Source: Archangiaceae bacterium
GTDB taxonomy: Bacteria > Myxococcota > Myxococcia > Myxococcales > Myxococcaceae
Assembly (NCBI GenBank): GCA_016879935.1
Contig: JAACJQ010000075.1
Coordinates: 1-40,227, forward strand
DNA length: 40,227 nucleotides
Reading direction: 5' to 3'
Below are positions 15,985 through 24,411 of this stretch, piece after piece; position 1 is the first letter of the stretch; each line of letters starts with the position of its first letter. Below the pieces are notes generated by a model, which saw only the letters and a program-made list of their open reading frames with translations, had not been told where the DNA came from and ran no database searches. Both the position numbers and the translations under genes were made by a program.

Positions 15985-18188
15985 CAGAAGGCCTCCCCGA
16001 TGGAGAGGTGCACCGTGCAGAGGTTGTCGGGCGCTCCGGAGTAGGTGGTGGAGCCGGTGTTGCCGAGGTTGAAGAAGCAGCCCGACTGCGAGACGTACGC
16101 GGGCTTCGTCGGGTCGTTCTGCAAGAGTGGCCCGCCGATGAAGGGCAAGCGAAACGCGACGTCGCCACGAATGGGCCCGAGCGGCGTGCGGTACCGAACG
16201 CCGACGCCGACGGCCGTGTAGAAGTCCTTCGAGAAGTCGGTGCCCGCGCCGAGCGGCTCGCTGGTGACGAGGCCGTTGTCGACGAAGAAGGCGAGCACGA
16301 ACGACTCGGTCAGCTCGAAGCGCAGCTCGGCCGAGAGCTCGAAGAGGCCGTTGCCGCCGATGGGCACCGTGGCGCCGAGGGCACCGGTGAGGCAATTCCC
16401 CGCGGCGTCCTTCTGGCAGATGTGCACGCCGTCGGCGCCAATCTCGTTCGAGGGCAGCGGCCCGGTGCCCGTCTGAATCACCGCGAGCGGCGAGAGGCGA
16501 CGCTGGTTGAAGCCGCGCATGTACGAGCCGCCCGAGAAGAACCGCGTCACGATGGGCGTCTCGCCTCCACCCAGACCAACCAGCGTGCCCGCCCGCGCCT
16601 TCCCGGCCAGCGTGAAGCGCCGCTCGGGGCCGAAGCTGAAGTAGCCGCGCACCTCGGGCACCAGCTTGAGGAACGGCGTGATTTGCGTGGTGCGTGAGAG
16701 CCCCGCCTGCCCGGTCGCGCCCACGTAGAAGCCCGACTTCGGCTCGAGCTTGTTGTCGCGGCGGTCCCACTCGGCGGTGACGTCGAGGAAGGCCAGCAGG
16801 CAGAGGTCGTCGACGGTGGGAATGATGCGGCCCGCCGGCAGCGCAGGGCACCCCACGGCGGCGCTCGGCGCGACGTTGAGCTGCTGCATCACGGGGATGT
16901 TGAGGAGGTAGACGTTGTTGTTGAGCGACGTACGCACGCTCAAGTCGACGAGCGGCTGCCAGCGAATGGCGAGCGCGAACTCGGCGCCGAGGTAGTCGAA
17001 CGCGTTGTCGAGCGCGCGGAAGAGCCCGAGCGAGGTCTCGAGCTTGAGCTTGCGGTTGTTGAAGAGCCGCGGCACCTCGTAGTTCGCGTCGGCGTTGAAG
17101 AAGAAGCCAACCCGCGCGCCGGCCGGCCCTTCGATGGCCTGACGAATCACCTCGGGAATGTTCGGGAGGAACGCGATGCCCGGCTTGAACTTGAGCGAGA
17201 GCTTGTCGAGCAGCGCGCCGTTGGGGAACAGCCGCGCGAAGCCGAGGTTGCGGTCGGTGTATTCGACGAAGCCGCGCACGTCGTTGCGAATCAAGTCGCC
17301 ACCGCCGCCGCCGCCGAAGCGAATGCTGCGCATCGACGCCTCGCGCACGTCGACGATGATGGGCAGCTCGGCCTTCTCGCGGTCGGGAATACCGCGGTTG
17401 ACCTTCACCGCGCTGAAGACGCCCATCTGAAAGACGCGGGCCTGCGCGTTCGCGAGCGCCGTGTCGGTGTACCAGGAGCCCTTCGGCAGCTCCTCTTCGG
17501 CCTCCTCCTTGATGAGCTTCGACGGCACGACCTTGCCGATGGTGGGCGCGTAGACCTCTCCGAAGCGGAAGCGCAGGCCGGTGTCGACGTCGAGCACCGC
17601 GTCGACCTTCGCGGCGTCGAGGTCGACCACCGCTTCGCCTTCGACCTTCGCTTCGGCAAAGCCCGCTTCGTGCAACTGCGAGACGAGCGACACCTTCGTC
17701 TGCGCCCACGTCTCTTCGAGGAAGACGGTGCCGAGCTTGAGCGGAATGCTCGCGAGCAGGCGCGGCTCGAGGTCGGGCACGCCGCCCAGCCCACGCAGGT
17801 CGAGCGTGCGCAGGGTGGCGGGCTCTCCTTCTTTCAGCTTCACCTTGAGCGTGACGGTGCCGGTGCCCGTCTCGGTGACGAGGTCTTCGAGCACGCGCGC
17901 CTGGTAGTAGCCGCGGGCTTCGTAGACGCGGGTGATGCGGCGCAGGTCGGCCTGCCAGGTGTTGACGTCGAACCACTCGGTGCCGCCGAGAAAGGGGAAC
18001 CAGCGCGACCACCACGGCGTCGCGTTGGTGACGATGCGCTCGGTGACGTCGCGCTCGTCGAGCGCCTTCATGCCCTCGAGGTCGAGGCGGTCGACGCGCA
18101 GCGAGTCGGGCGAGGGCTTCGGCGTCGCGCACGCACACGTCAGCGCGAGCAGCGCGGCGACGAGTCTGGGAGCGCGAGGCGAGGACAT
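15984..18188 (-). CDS. tamA: Omp85-family outer membrane assembly protein (TamA/BamA-like)
   Basis: A 734-residue protein from the ATG at 18188. An N-terminal signal ([15 protein letters not shown]) is followed by POTRA-type domains: [17 protein letters not shown], then [11 protein letters not shown], and [20 protein letters not shown]. The C-terminal half is a 16-strand-type barrel with the Omp85 hallmarks [16 protein letters not shown] (the (V/I)RG(F/Y) loop motif as MRGF) and [16 protein letters not shown], ending in a terminal Phe. It is directly coupled to tamB, so it is the outer-membrane half of the TAM complex. It is transcribed divergently from the RNA-polymerase-like pair. Confidence 0.93.
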   Translation of the reverse strand: MSSPRAPRLVAALLALTCACATPKPSPDSLRVDRLDLEGMKALDERDVTERIVTNATPWWSRWFPFLGGTEWFDVNTWQADLRRITRVYEARGYYQARVLEDLVTETGTGTVTLKVKLKEGEPATLRTLDLRGLGGVPDLEPRLLASIPLKLGTVFLEETWAQTKVSLVSQLHEAGFAEAKVEGEAVVDLDAAKVDAVLDVDTGLRFRFGEVYAPTIGKVVPSKLIKEEAEEELPKGSWYTDTALANAQARVFQMGVFSAVKVNRGIPDREKAELPIIVDVREASMRSIRFGGGGGGDLIRNDVRGFVEYTDRNLGFARLFPNGALLDKLSLKFKPGIAFLPNIPEVIRQAIEGPAGARVGFFFNADANYEVPRLFNNRKLKLETSLGLFRALDNAFDYLGAEFALAIRWQPLVDLSVRTSLNNNVYLLNIPVMQQLNVAPSAAVGCPALPAGRIIPTVDDLCLLAFLDVTAEWDRRDNKLEPKSGFYVGATGQAGLSRTTQITPFLKLVPEVRGYFSFGPERRFTLAGKARAGTLVGLGGGETPIVTRFFSGGSYMRGFNQRRLSPLAVIQTGTGPLPSNEIGADGVHICQKDAAGNCLTGALGATVPIGGNGLFELSAELRFELTESFVLAFFVDNGLVTSEPLGAGTDFSKDFYTAVGVGVRYRTPLGPIRGDVAFRLPFIGGPLLQNDPTKPAYVSQSGCFFNLGNTGSTTYSGAPDNLCTVHLSIGEAF

Positions 18189-18311
18189 GAAACCGCCCCC
18201 AGACGTACACCGACCTTCCGAGCGGAGCGACCTCGAGTCACCGCGTTCCTGCCCGTCAGAAAGTGGACTCGTTCGTCTTCTCGTCGAAGCCATCGGGTAG
18301 CGTCGCGCGCC
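18189..18311. promoter_or_regulatory. Divergent intergenic region between tamA and the RNA-polymerase-like operon
   Basis: These 123 bases are the only non-coding DNA between the tamA start and the beta-like start, so promoters for both directions must lie here or inside the flanking genes. A G-rich run (GGGGGCGG on the minus strand) just before the tamA ATG may act as its ribosome site. The beta-like ATG at 18312 lacks a clear Shine-Dalgarno. I see no convincing -35/-10 pair or operator. Confidence 0.4.
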
Positions 18312-19166
18312 ATGTCCGAGCCCATCGATGGAGTGCGTACGAGCGTGTTCTTCCCAGACGCGCGGCCCACGGGTGCTCCGACGGGCACGGTGGCGGCCGA
18401 GGCGTCGGTGCCCGAGGGGTTCGTGGTGGTGAGCCCGGCGTTCGCGGAGCGGCTGACGACGCACCACTCGATGTGGTTCGAGACGACGCTCGAGGCCACG
18501 GAGGAGTTCACGCGCGACCTCCCGAACGTTGGTGAAGAAGCGCTCTCGGCCCTCGACGAGCGCGGCGTGGCGCAGGGAGGCTCCGCGGTGAAGCCCGGGA
18601 GCATTCTCATCGGCAAGGTGGCCGCGCGCGGCGCGACGCCGCTGAGCCCTGAGGAGAAGCTGCTGCGCGCCATCTTCGGAGAGAAGGTCGGTGACGTGGT
18701 CGACCGGTCGCTGCGCGCGCCGCCGCTGTGCTTCGGCACCGTGAGCGCCGTGGAGTTCTCGCCGCCGAACGCGCGCGTGCAGGTGTCGTGGACACGCCCG
18801 CTCGAGCCCGGAGACGAGCTCGACTTCGACGGCCAGCGCCGCGTGGTGAGCGCGATTCGCGCCGTGACGGGAGACTTCGCGACGTCAGGCATCGGAGCGA
18901 ACGCGCGGGTGACGAAGGTGTCGTGCGCACGCGACGCGCTGAAGGTTCGCGGCATCGGCCCCTATGACGTGCAAACCCAGGTGCCCGTCGACGGCGCCGT
19001 GCTCGAGCGGGCCGCGCAGCAGGTGCTGGCCACGCACGCCCCGTGGATGTTGTGGGAGACGATGACGCTCAAGGCCGACGCGGTGATGTCGCGCAGCCGG
19101 GCCTACGAGTCGCTCGTGAAGCAGGAGAACCCCGCGAAGGACCTCGCAGAAGGAGCCGAGCGATGA
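18312..19166 (+). CDS. Degenerate RNA polymerase beta (RpoB) C-terminal-half paralogue, non-catalytic
   Basis: A 284-residue protein that aligns end to end with the C-terminal half of RpoB, with large deletions. Residues 65-84 ([20 protein letters not shown]) match the beta segment EITADIPNVGEAALSKLDE. Residues 112-131 ([20 protein letters not shown]) are almost identical to true beta. Residues 142-178 cover the base of the beta flap and the RRIQPGDKMAGR region (here [12 protein letters not shown]), with the flap tip removed. Residues 208-226 match HARSTGPYSLVTQQPLGG, and residues 247-269 match the YTLQEMLTVKSDD region. The aligned catalytic Lys residues (E. coli K1065 and K1073) and the FEDS acid pair are changed. 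It therefore cannot be a working beta subunit, and the whole N-terminal half (Rif pocket, lobes) is absent. Its stop overlaps the next gene by four bases. Confidence 0.9.
   Translation: MSEPIDGVRTSVFFPDARPTGAPTGTVAAEASVPEGFVVVSPAFAERLTTHHSMWFETTLEATEEFTRDLPNVGEEALSALDERGVAQGGSAVKPGSILIGKVAARGATPLSPEEKLLRAIFGEKVGDVVDRSLRAPPLCFGTVSAVEFSPPNARVQVSWTRPLEPGDELDFDGQRRVVSAIRAVTGDFATSGIGANARVTKVSCARDALKVRGIGPYDVQTQVPVDGAVLERAAQQVLATHAPWMLWETMTLKADAVMSRSRAYESLVKQENPAKDLAEGAER
19150..19155 (+). promoter_or_regulatory. Shine-Dalgarno for the beta-prime/alpha-CTD fusion gene
   Basis: AAGGAG lies 7 bases before the ATG at 19163, inside the 3' end of the beta-like gene. Together with the four-base ATGA overlap it fixes this start and indicates coupled translation of the two polymerase-like proteins. 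Confidence 0.85.
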
Positions 19167-20584
19167 AGGACATCTTCGACTTCTTCGAGCGGCCCAAAGC
19201 CTTCGAGCACGAAGTTCCCGAGACGGTGACGCGGACGAAGGCGCTGCTCCGTGGGCTGGGCCTGTCGGTGTCGTTCGATGGCCCCGCGACGGTGAGCGCG
19301 GCGACGGAGCAGAACGTGCTGCAGTGGTCGCTCGGCCGCATCACCACGCGCGACGAGCTGTTCTCGCAAAAGGTGTTCGGCCCCGAGAAGGACTACGAGT
19401 GCGAGTGCGGCAAGTACCAGCGCATGAAGCACCGCGGCGTCGTGTGCGAAGACTGTGGCGTCGAGGTGATTCAGTCGAAGGTGCGGCGCGAGCGCTTCGC
19501 CCACGTCGAACTCCCGGCTGCGTGCGTGCATCCGCTGATTCCCGGGCATCGGGTCACGATCGTTCCCGTCGTACCGGCGGGGTTGCGCACGAAGGGCTCC
19601 GAGCTGAACGACGCGACGGAAGCGCTGGTCGAGGCGACGACGGCGAGAGCAGCGCAGGCCGCGCTCGAGGCGCTGTGCACGGTGCTCGCCTCAGAGCTCG
19701 CCGCGAGCTGGAGGAACGCGCTCACGAAACGCTCTGACTATTCGGGAGCGGCAGCGCTCACGGTCGACCCGACGCTGCGCGCAGGTGAGTGCCGGCTGCC
19801 TGTGGAGCTCGTCACTTCCCTCTTCGCGCCTCACACCTACGGCGGCCTCGAGGCGGCGGGCTACGCGACGACCATCAAGAGCAGCAGACGCATGGTGGAG
19901 GAGAAGCAGCCCGAGGCGCTGCGCATCGCCGAGCTGGAAGCGCATGGCCGGCCGGTGCTGCTCGTCGTCGAGGGGCGTGTGGTGAGCCGCACGGTGACGA
20001 TGTGGAGCGCTCCGGCGATTGGCGTCGACGCGCTGACGTACACACGGCTTGGCGGCCGGGTGGCGAGCGTGTTCGTGCCCATCACCACGCAGGCGGCTCT
20101 CGAGTGCGCGCGTTTGTCCGACGTGCCGACGGCTTCTGCGTCTGCTGGAGGCTGGGTGAGCGAGGCCGTCGCCGACGGTGAGCTGTTGAAACACGCGCTC
20201 CGCGCGGCGAGCGAGGGCGCGACCGATGACCTCGGTGACGAATTGCTGCGCTCGGTGCTGGGCCGGCCACCTGCGAGCGGCCCGGCGCAGGACGAGCTGC
20301 GTCAGTGGGAGGAGCAACGTCGGGCAGCTGCGCGACTCGCATTTCCAGAGCCCGCCCCGAAAGAGCCCGAGCCGGTGGAGCACTTCGACCGCTCCGTCGA
20401 CGAGCTCGAGGTCTCGGTGTCGACCGCGAACGTGTTTCAGCACATGGGTCTCAAGACCATCGGCGACCTCTGTCAGAAGACCGAGGCCGACCTGCTCAAG
20501 ACGAAGGGCGTCACCCGAAAGACCCTCAAAGAGGTGAAGGAGCTGCTCGCCGAGATGGGTCTGTCACTCGGCATGAGGCGCTGA
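19163..20584 (+). CDS. Chimera of RNA polymerase beta-prime N-terminal region and alpha C-terminal domain, non-catalytic
   Basis: A 473-residue protein. It starts [12 protein letters not shown], like delta-proteobacterial RpoC. Residues 71-113 ([20 protein letters not shown], then [12 protein letters not shown] and KVRRERF) are the beta-prime zinc-binding domain, with Cys80, Cys82, Cys95 and Cys98 at canonical spacing. Residues 130-150 match the PVLPPDLRP/SDLND region. Residues 186-245 match KRVDYSGRS through GLATTIKAAKKMV. Residues 290-312 match the active-site segment, but NADFDGD is missing ([18 protein letters not shown]), so the catalytic Mg-binding Asp residues are gone. The region after it (bridge helix, trigger loop, jaw) is absent. 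After a Pro/Glu-rich linker (395-406), residues 410-471 are an alpha-[16 protein letters not shown], then [18 protein letters not shown] and [10 protein letters not shown]. Probably a regulator or decoy of RNA polymerase partners (inference). Confidence 0.92.
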   Translation: MKDIFDFFERPKAFEHEVPETVTRTKALLRGLGLSVSFDGPATVSAATEQNVLQWSLGRITTRDELFSQKVFGPEKDYECECGKYQRMKHRGVVCEDCGVEVIQSKVRRERFAHVELPAACVHPLIPGHRVTIVPVVPAGLRTKGSELNDATEALVEATTARAAQAALEALCTVLASELAASWRNALTKRSDYSGAAALTVDPTLRAGECRLPVELVTSLFAPHTYGGLEAAGYATTIKSSRRMVEEKQPEALRIAELEAHGRPVLLVVEGRVVSRTVTMWSAPAIGVDALTYTRLGGRVASVFVPITTQAALECARLSDVPTASASAGGWVSEAVADGELLKHALRAASEGATDDLGDELLRSVLGRPPASGPAQDELRQWEEQRRAAARLAFPEPAPKEPEPVEHFDRSVDELEVSVSTANVFQHMGLKTIGDLCQKTEADLLKTKGVTRKTLKEVKELLAEMGLSLGMRR

Positions 20585-20585
20585 C

Positions 20586-21074
20586 TCAGAAGCCCAACCC
20601 GAGGTGCACGACCACCGTCGCGGAAGGCTGCACGCCATCGTTGGTCGCCCTGAACCGAATCGGGAACGCCGCTTCGACGAAGAGCGCGTTGCTGCCGATG
20701 GCGAAGCCCTTGTTCAGCAGGGGCGTGAAGCCGTAGCTGCCGTTCGTCTCCCACGCGCCGCGGGTGCCCACCGTGAAGCCCATCGGCAGGCTGTAGAGCA
20801 GCCCCGGGTGCACCACGATGTTCGCCGCGCCGTGAGCCACGTCGATGAGGGCCACCAGCTCGGCATCGAACGAGAGGTTGCCGATGATGCCCAGGCCCAA
20901 CCCGCTCGACACGCCGACGACCAGGCCCGACGCCACCGTCGTCACCGGCGCGTTCGCCGCCATCGTCACCATCGGCATCACCACGCCGAGGTGCCCATGC
21001 ACCGGCTTCGACGGCTCAGCCATCGCCACCGACGCCGCACACACCACGCCCACCACTCCGTACCGATGCATCAT
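20586..21074 (-). CDS. Small secreted or outer-membrane protein of unknown function
   Basis: A 162-residue protein from the ATG at 21074, preceded by a strong purine-rich AAGGGGGA (21078-21085). A signal peptide (GVVGVVCAASVAMAEP) is followed by alternating hydrophobic/Gly strands ending in VVVHLGLGF, an arrangement seen in small outer-membrane beta-barrels with a terminal Phe. Its stop is one base from the stop of the beta-prime-like gene, on the opposite strand. It starts 31 bases after the di-haem peroxidase stop on the same strand, so it may be the last gene of that operon. Function not recognised. Confidence 0.7.
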   Translation of the reverse strand: MMHRYGVVGVVCAASVAMAEPSKPVHGHLGVVMPMVTMAANAPVTTVASGLVVGVSSGLGLGIIGNLSFDAELVALIDVAHGAANIVVHPGLLYSLPMGFTVGTRGAWETNGSYGFTPLLNKGFAIGSNALFVEAAFPIRFRATNDGVQPSATVVVHLGLGF

Positions 21075-21077
21075 GAT

Positions 21078-21085
21078 TCCCCCTT
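21078..21085 (-). promoter_or_regulatory. Shine-Dalgarno for the small envelope protein
   Basis: AAGGGGGA on the minus strand ends 3 bases before the ATG at 21074 and 6 before the second ATG at 21071, whose spacing is more usual. Either start would leave the signal peptide intact. Confidence 0.6.
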
Positions 21086-21105
21086 CGAGTGACTGCGGTT
21101 GAACT

Positions 21106-22107
21106 TCAGCGAGGCAGCGCCGGCACCACCGCGTCGGCTGGTGACGAGAGCGTCTTGAGGAAGGCGACGAGGTCTTTCTTCTCCTGCGCCGTCAGCGACA
21201 GCTTCTGCACGTCTGACGAGACGCTGGGTCTGCGGGCACGGCCACCGACGTCGTAGAAGTCGACGATCGCCTCGAGCGTGGCCTCGGAGCCATCGTGGAG
21301 GAACGGCGCGCGGCGATCGGCGTCGCGCAACGTCGGCGTCTTGAAGGCGTGGTCGAGCGCTTCGATGCCCTCGAAGTCCTTCAGCGCGCCACGGCCGCGG
21401 TCGGCGTCCTTCACTCCGATGTCGTGGAAGCTGTCGTCGGTGAAGCGCCAGCCCGAGTGACACTTCGAGCACGCGGCCTTCGTGTTGAAGACGACGAAGC
21501 CACGCTTGGCCGCGTCTGACAACGCCGCGGCGTCACCCTGCACCCAGCGGTCGAACGGCGCGGGCGGCGACACGATGGTGCGCTCGAAGGCGGCGATGGC
21601 GCTCGCGAGCCCCTTCGCCGTCACGCCCTCGCCGGGGAAGTTCTTCTCGAAGGCCTGCCGATAGCCCTCGACCGCCGAGAGCCGCGCGAGCACGTCACCC
21701 GCGGCCATGTTCATCTCGGCCGGCGACGTGATGGGCCCCATCGCCTGCTCCTCGAGCGTCTCGAAGCGGCCGTCCCACATGAAGGGGCCACCCCAGCCGG
21801 CGTTCAGCACCGTCGGCGACCGGCGACCGAGCGTCTTCATGGAGTGCCCGACCGCTCGCGGCAGGCCGTCGCCCCAGCTCAGCGCCGGGTTGTGGCACGT
21901 CGCGCACGAGACGATGCCCGAGGCGCTCAGCCGCGGGTCGAAGAACAGCTGTCGACCCAGCGCGACGCGCTCGGGTGCGTCGGGCGCGAGGCCCTTCGCG
22001 GGGCGTTGGTACTGGGCGGCGAACTCACGCGCTTGAGACTCGACGGGTGGTGCCGCAGCGGCGGCGATGGAGACACAGCAACAGAGGAACGACACGCGGG
22101 GGTTCAT
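21106..22107 (-). CDS. Di-haem cytochrome c peroxidase / MauG family protein
   Basis: A 333-residue exported protein from the ATG at 22107. Signal peptide (VSFLCCCVSIAAAAAP) is followed by the two c-type haem motifs of the bacterial CCP/MauG family: C68-A-T-C71-H72 and C213-S-K-C216-H217. Other family motifs are seen, such as ALGRQLFFDPRLSASG, RRSPTVLNAGW and FKTPTLRDADRRAPFLHDG. It reduces hydrogen peroxide or performs MauG-like oxidation in the periplasm using electrons from small cytochromes or cupredoxins. The gene begins six bases after the histidine kinase stop. Two of the other operon members encode possible donors, a cupredoxin and a cytochrome/cupredoxin fusion. Confidence 0.92.
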   Translation of the reverse strand: MNPRVSFLCCCVSIAAAAAPPVESQAREFAAQYQRPAKGLAPDAPERVALGRQLFFDPRLSASGIVSCATCHNPALSWGDGLPRAVGHSMKTLGRRSPTVLNAGWGGPFMWDGRFETLEEQAMGPITSPAEMNMAAGDVLARLSAVEGYRQAFEKNFPGEGVTAKGLASAIAAFERTIVSPPAPFDRWVQGDAAALSDAAKRGFVVFNTKAACSKCHSGWRFTDDSFHDIGVKDADRGRGALKDFEGIEALDHAFKTPTLRDADRRAPFLHDGSEATLEAIVDFYDVGGRARRPSVSSDVQKLSLTAQEKKDLVAFLKTLSSPADAVVPALPR

Positions 22108-22113
22108 GATGGG

Positions 22114-24411
22114 TCAGGCTCCAACGGCGAGGGGTGGCACGACGACGAGCGTGGGCTGGTCGGGAAACCAGAAACGAAATCGGGCGCCATGGTCGTTCTC
22201 GACCGACACCTGGCCACCGAGGCGCCGGCACTCGGCCAGCACCGCCGACAGCCCCACGCCGCGCCCCGACGTCTCGCTCACCTCGTCTCGGGTCGAGACA
22301 CCATCGGCGAAGAGCGCGTCGACGAGCTCGTCGTGCGTGTTGGCGGGCATGCGCCGCTCGAGCGCCCGCTGCTTGAGCTTCTCGAAGTCGATGCCTGCGC
22401 CGTCGTCGCCGATGCAGACCTCGGTGCCGCCGCGCGCCCGGTGGGCCTCGATGCGCAGCGCGCCCGTCGGAGACTTGCCCTTCGCCACCCGCTCCTCGGG
22501 CCGCTCGAGGCCGTGGTCGATGGCGTTTCGCACCACGTGCACCAGCGTGCGCAGGAACGGGGTGAAGCGCTGCGGCTCGACGCGCAGGTCGTCGGCGTGC
22601 ACCGACACCTCGACGCGTTTGTTCAGCTTCTGCGCGGTGAGCACGGCCTGCCGCGCCAGCGCCTCCAGCCGCGCGCCGAGCGACGTCAGCGCCAGCGAAC
22701 GAACGAACTGTGCGCTCTGGGTCTCGTGGTGCTGCTCGAGCAGCGTGGCGAGCGGCTCGAGCGCCTCTCGGGGAATCGAGACCCTTCCACCCAGAGTGTC
22801 GCTCAGCATCGACCGCGCGCGGCGCTCGAAGGCGAGGTACCGCGTCGACAGCCGTTCGCGCCAGGCGTCGGGCAGGGCGCCCTGCTCCTCGACGACCGAC
22901 TCGGCCTCGTGCACCAGCCCCGAGAAGGCCTCGAGACCGAACACCGCCGAGGTGCCCTTCACCGTGTGCAGCCGCCGCTTGAGCGTGACGAGGTCGGTGT
23001 CGAGCTGCGCGAGCTCGGCGCTCGTCTCGTCGAGCCAGGCGCCGGCTTCGTCGGGCTGCTCACGCGCCCGCTCGAGGAACTGGAAGAGGTCGCGCGACTC
23101 GAGGCTCGCCTTGCGCAGCCGCACCTCTTCGGTGACGTCACGCAGCGTGACGATGAGCAGCTCGAGCTGGCCCGCAGCGCTCCGCACTGGAGAGAGCGCG
23201 AAGGCGAAGGTGCGCTCGCCTCGTTCATACGTCGCGGGGAACTGGCTGGCCGACACCTCGAAGGGGAAGACGTCTTCGACGAGCTGCTCGAACAGACTCT
23301 GGACGTACGAGCGCTTCACCTCGTCGTCGGGGAACAACCAGCGCTCGAAGCTGGCACCCGCTTCGAGGGGCGCGAGCTCGGCCATGGCGCGCGACCAGAG
23401 CGGTTGAATGCGCCGGGCCGGGTCGATGACGACGAGGCCTTCGCTGAGGCTCTCGAGCACCGCGCGGGTTCTGCGCTCGGCGTCGGCGATCTGCCGCGCA
23501 CAGCCCTGAAGCTCGTCGCGCGCCGCGAGCCCTGCCAGGTGCTGCGCCACGGTGGTGGAGAGGCTCTGCCAGAAGCCCAGCTCTTCGGGCTGCGTGACGG
23601 GGCTGCCAGGGTCGAGCGAGCCCAGCGTTCGTCCTCCCGAGGTCAGCTCGAAGCCGCGCCCGCCTTCGTCGACGAGCGACACGCCCTGGCCCAGCGTGGC
23701 CCGGAGCGTCGCCCCCACCTCGGCCGACGACGTCGTCGAGAGCAGCTGGCGGGTGACCTCGACGAGGCGCTGCATGCGGCTCGTCGAGTCGAGCGCGGCG
23801 CGGCGGCTGCGGTTGAGCGCGAAGAGGCCGATGACGAGCAGCCCTGCCCCGGCGAAGAGCCCCCACAGCAGGCGGCCGGTGCGCTCGGTCTGCGCGGTGA
23901 GCGCGACCTCGGCTTCGCGGGCCTTGTCGTCGGCGAGGCTGGCGAGCCTGGCGATGAGGGCGTCGTACCGTTCACGCGCGGGCACGACGGTGGTGCGGTA
24001 CGTCGCGCGCGCCGCCTCGACCTCGCCGCTCGCGAGCTGCTCGAGCAGCATCTCGTCGAGCGGCTTGAGCTGGCGTTCGTCGAGGTCGCGCACCTGCTCG
24101 AGGAGCGCGTTGATGTTCGCGTCGGTCGCCAGCGCCGCGAGCTCGCTCATGCCGGCCTTCTGCCGGTCGTAGGCGGCGATCTTCGCCTCCGACACCTCGA
24201 CGATGAGGTCGGGGTCGAGCAGCAGGGCCTGCGTGGTGTCTGCCTGGGTCATCGCCTCTCGCGCGACGTCGCCAGAGAGAAGGCGCAGGCGGCCGGCGCG
24301 TTCGAGCACCAGCCGGCTCTGCACGAGGCCGTCGTCGACCAGGTGTCTGGTGAGCGCCGCCATGGCCGCGACGAGCGCCAGGGTCGCTGCGAGGGGCGCC
24401 CAACGACTCAC
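22114..24411 (-). CDS. Membrane CheA-like histidine kinase with HPt and PAS-like domains
   Basis: A 765-residue protein from a GTG at 24411 that overlaps the cupredoxin stop (GTGA). Two transmembrane helices (about 7-22 and 180-200) flank a four-helix-bundle-like periplasmic sensor domain. A coiled/GAF-like linker and a PAS-like domain (AVLESLSEGLVVIDPARRIQ) follow. Then comes an HPt domain with phospho-acceptor His in LKRRLHTVKGTSAVFGL. The catalytic ATPase is of CheA type: N-box HVVRNAIDHGLERPEER, G1 IGDDGAGID, G2 GRGVGLSAV. The CheA P5/CheW-binding domain and any receiver domain are absent, so the cognate response regulator must be encoded elsewhere. The operon context suggests it senses periplasmic redox or copper state. 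Confidence 0.9.
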   Translation of the reverse strand: MSRWAPLAATLALVAAMAALTRHLVDDGLVQSRLVLERAGRLRLLSGDVAREAMTQADTTQALLLDPDLIVEVSEAKIAAYDRQKAGMSELAALATDANINALLEQVRDLDERQLKPLDEMLLEQLASGEVEAARATYRTTVVPARERYDALIARLASLADDKAREAEVALTAQTERTGRLLWGLFAGAGLLVIGLFALNRSRRAALDSTSRMQRLVEVTRQLLSTTSSAEVGATLRATLGQGVSLVDEGGRGFELTSGGRTLGSLDPGSPVTQPEELGFWQSLSTTVAQHLAGLAARDELQGCARQIADAERRTRAVLESLSEGLVVIDPARRIQPLWSRAMAELAPLEAGASFERWLFPDDEVKRSYVQSLFEQLVEDVFPFEVSASQFPATYERGERTFAFALSPVRSAAGQLELLIVTLRDVTEEVRLRKASLESRDLFQFLERAREQPDEAGAWLDETSAELAQLDTDLVTLKRRLHTVKGTSAVFGLEAFSGLVHEAESVVEEQGALPDAWRERLSTRYLAFERRARSMLSDTLGGRVSIPREALEPLATLLEQHHETQSAQFVRSLALTSLGARLEALARQAVLTAQKLNKRVEVSVHADDLRVEPQRFTPFLRTLVHVVRNAIDHGLERPEERVAKGKSPTGALRIEAHRARGGTEVCIGDDGAGIDFEKLKQRALERRMPANTHDELVDALFADGVSTRDEVSETSGRGVGLSAVLAECRRLGGQVSVENDHGARFRFWFPDQPTLVVVPPLAVGA

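Noticed and set aside
11488-18210. A single 2,240-residue minus-strand open frame covering both tam genes
   Set aside because: Only the part from 15984 carries TamB features. The upstream extension is an Arg/Ala-rich shadow of tamA in another frame.
18312-20584. Interpretation as a pseudogene or degraded true rpoBC
   Set aside because: Both frames are intact, coupled and start like designed genes. The fusion to alpha-CTD and the precise internal deletions argue against random decay, although selection was not tested.
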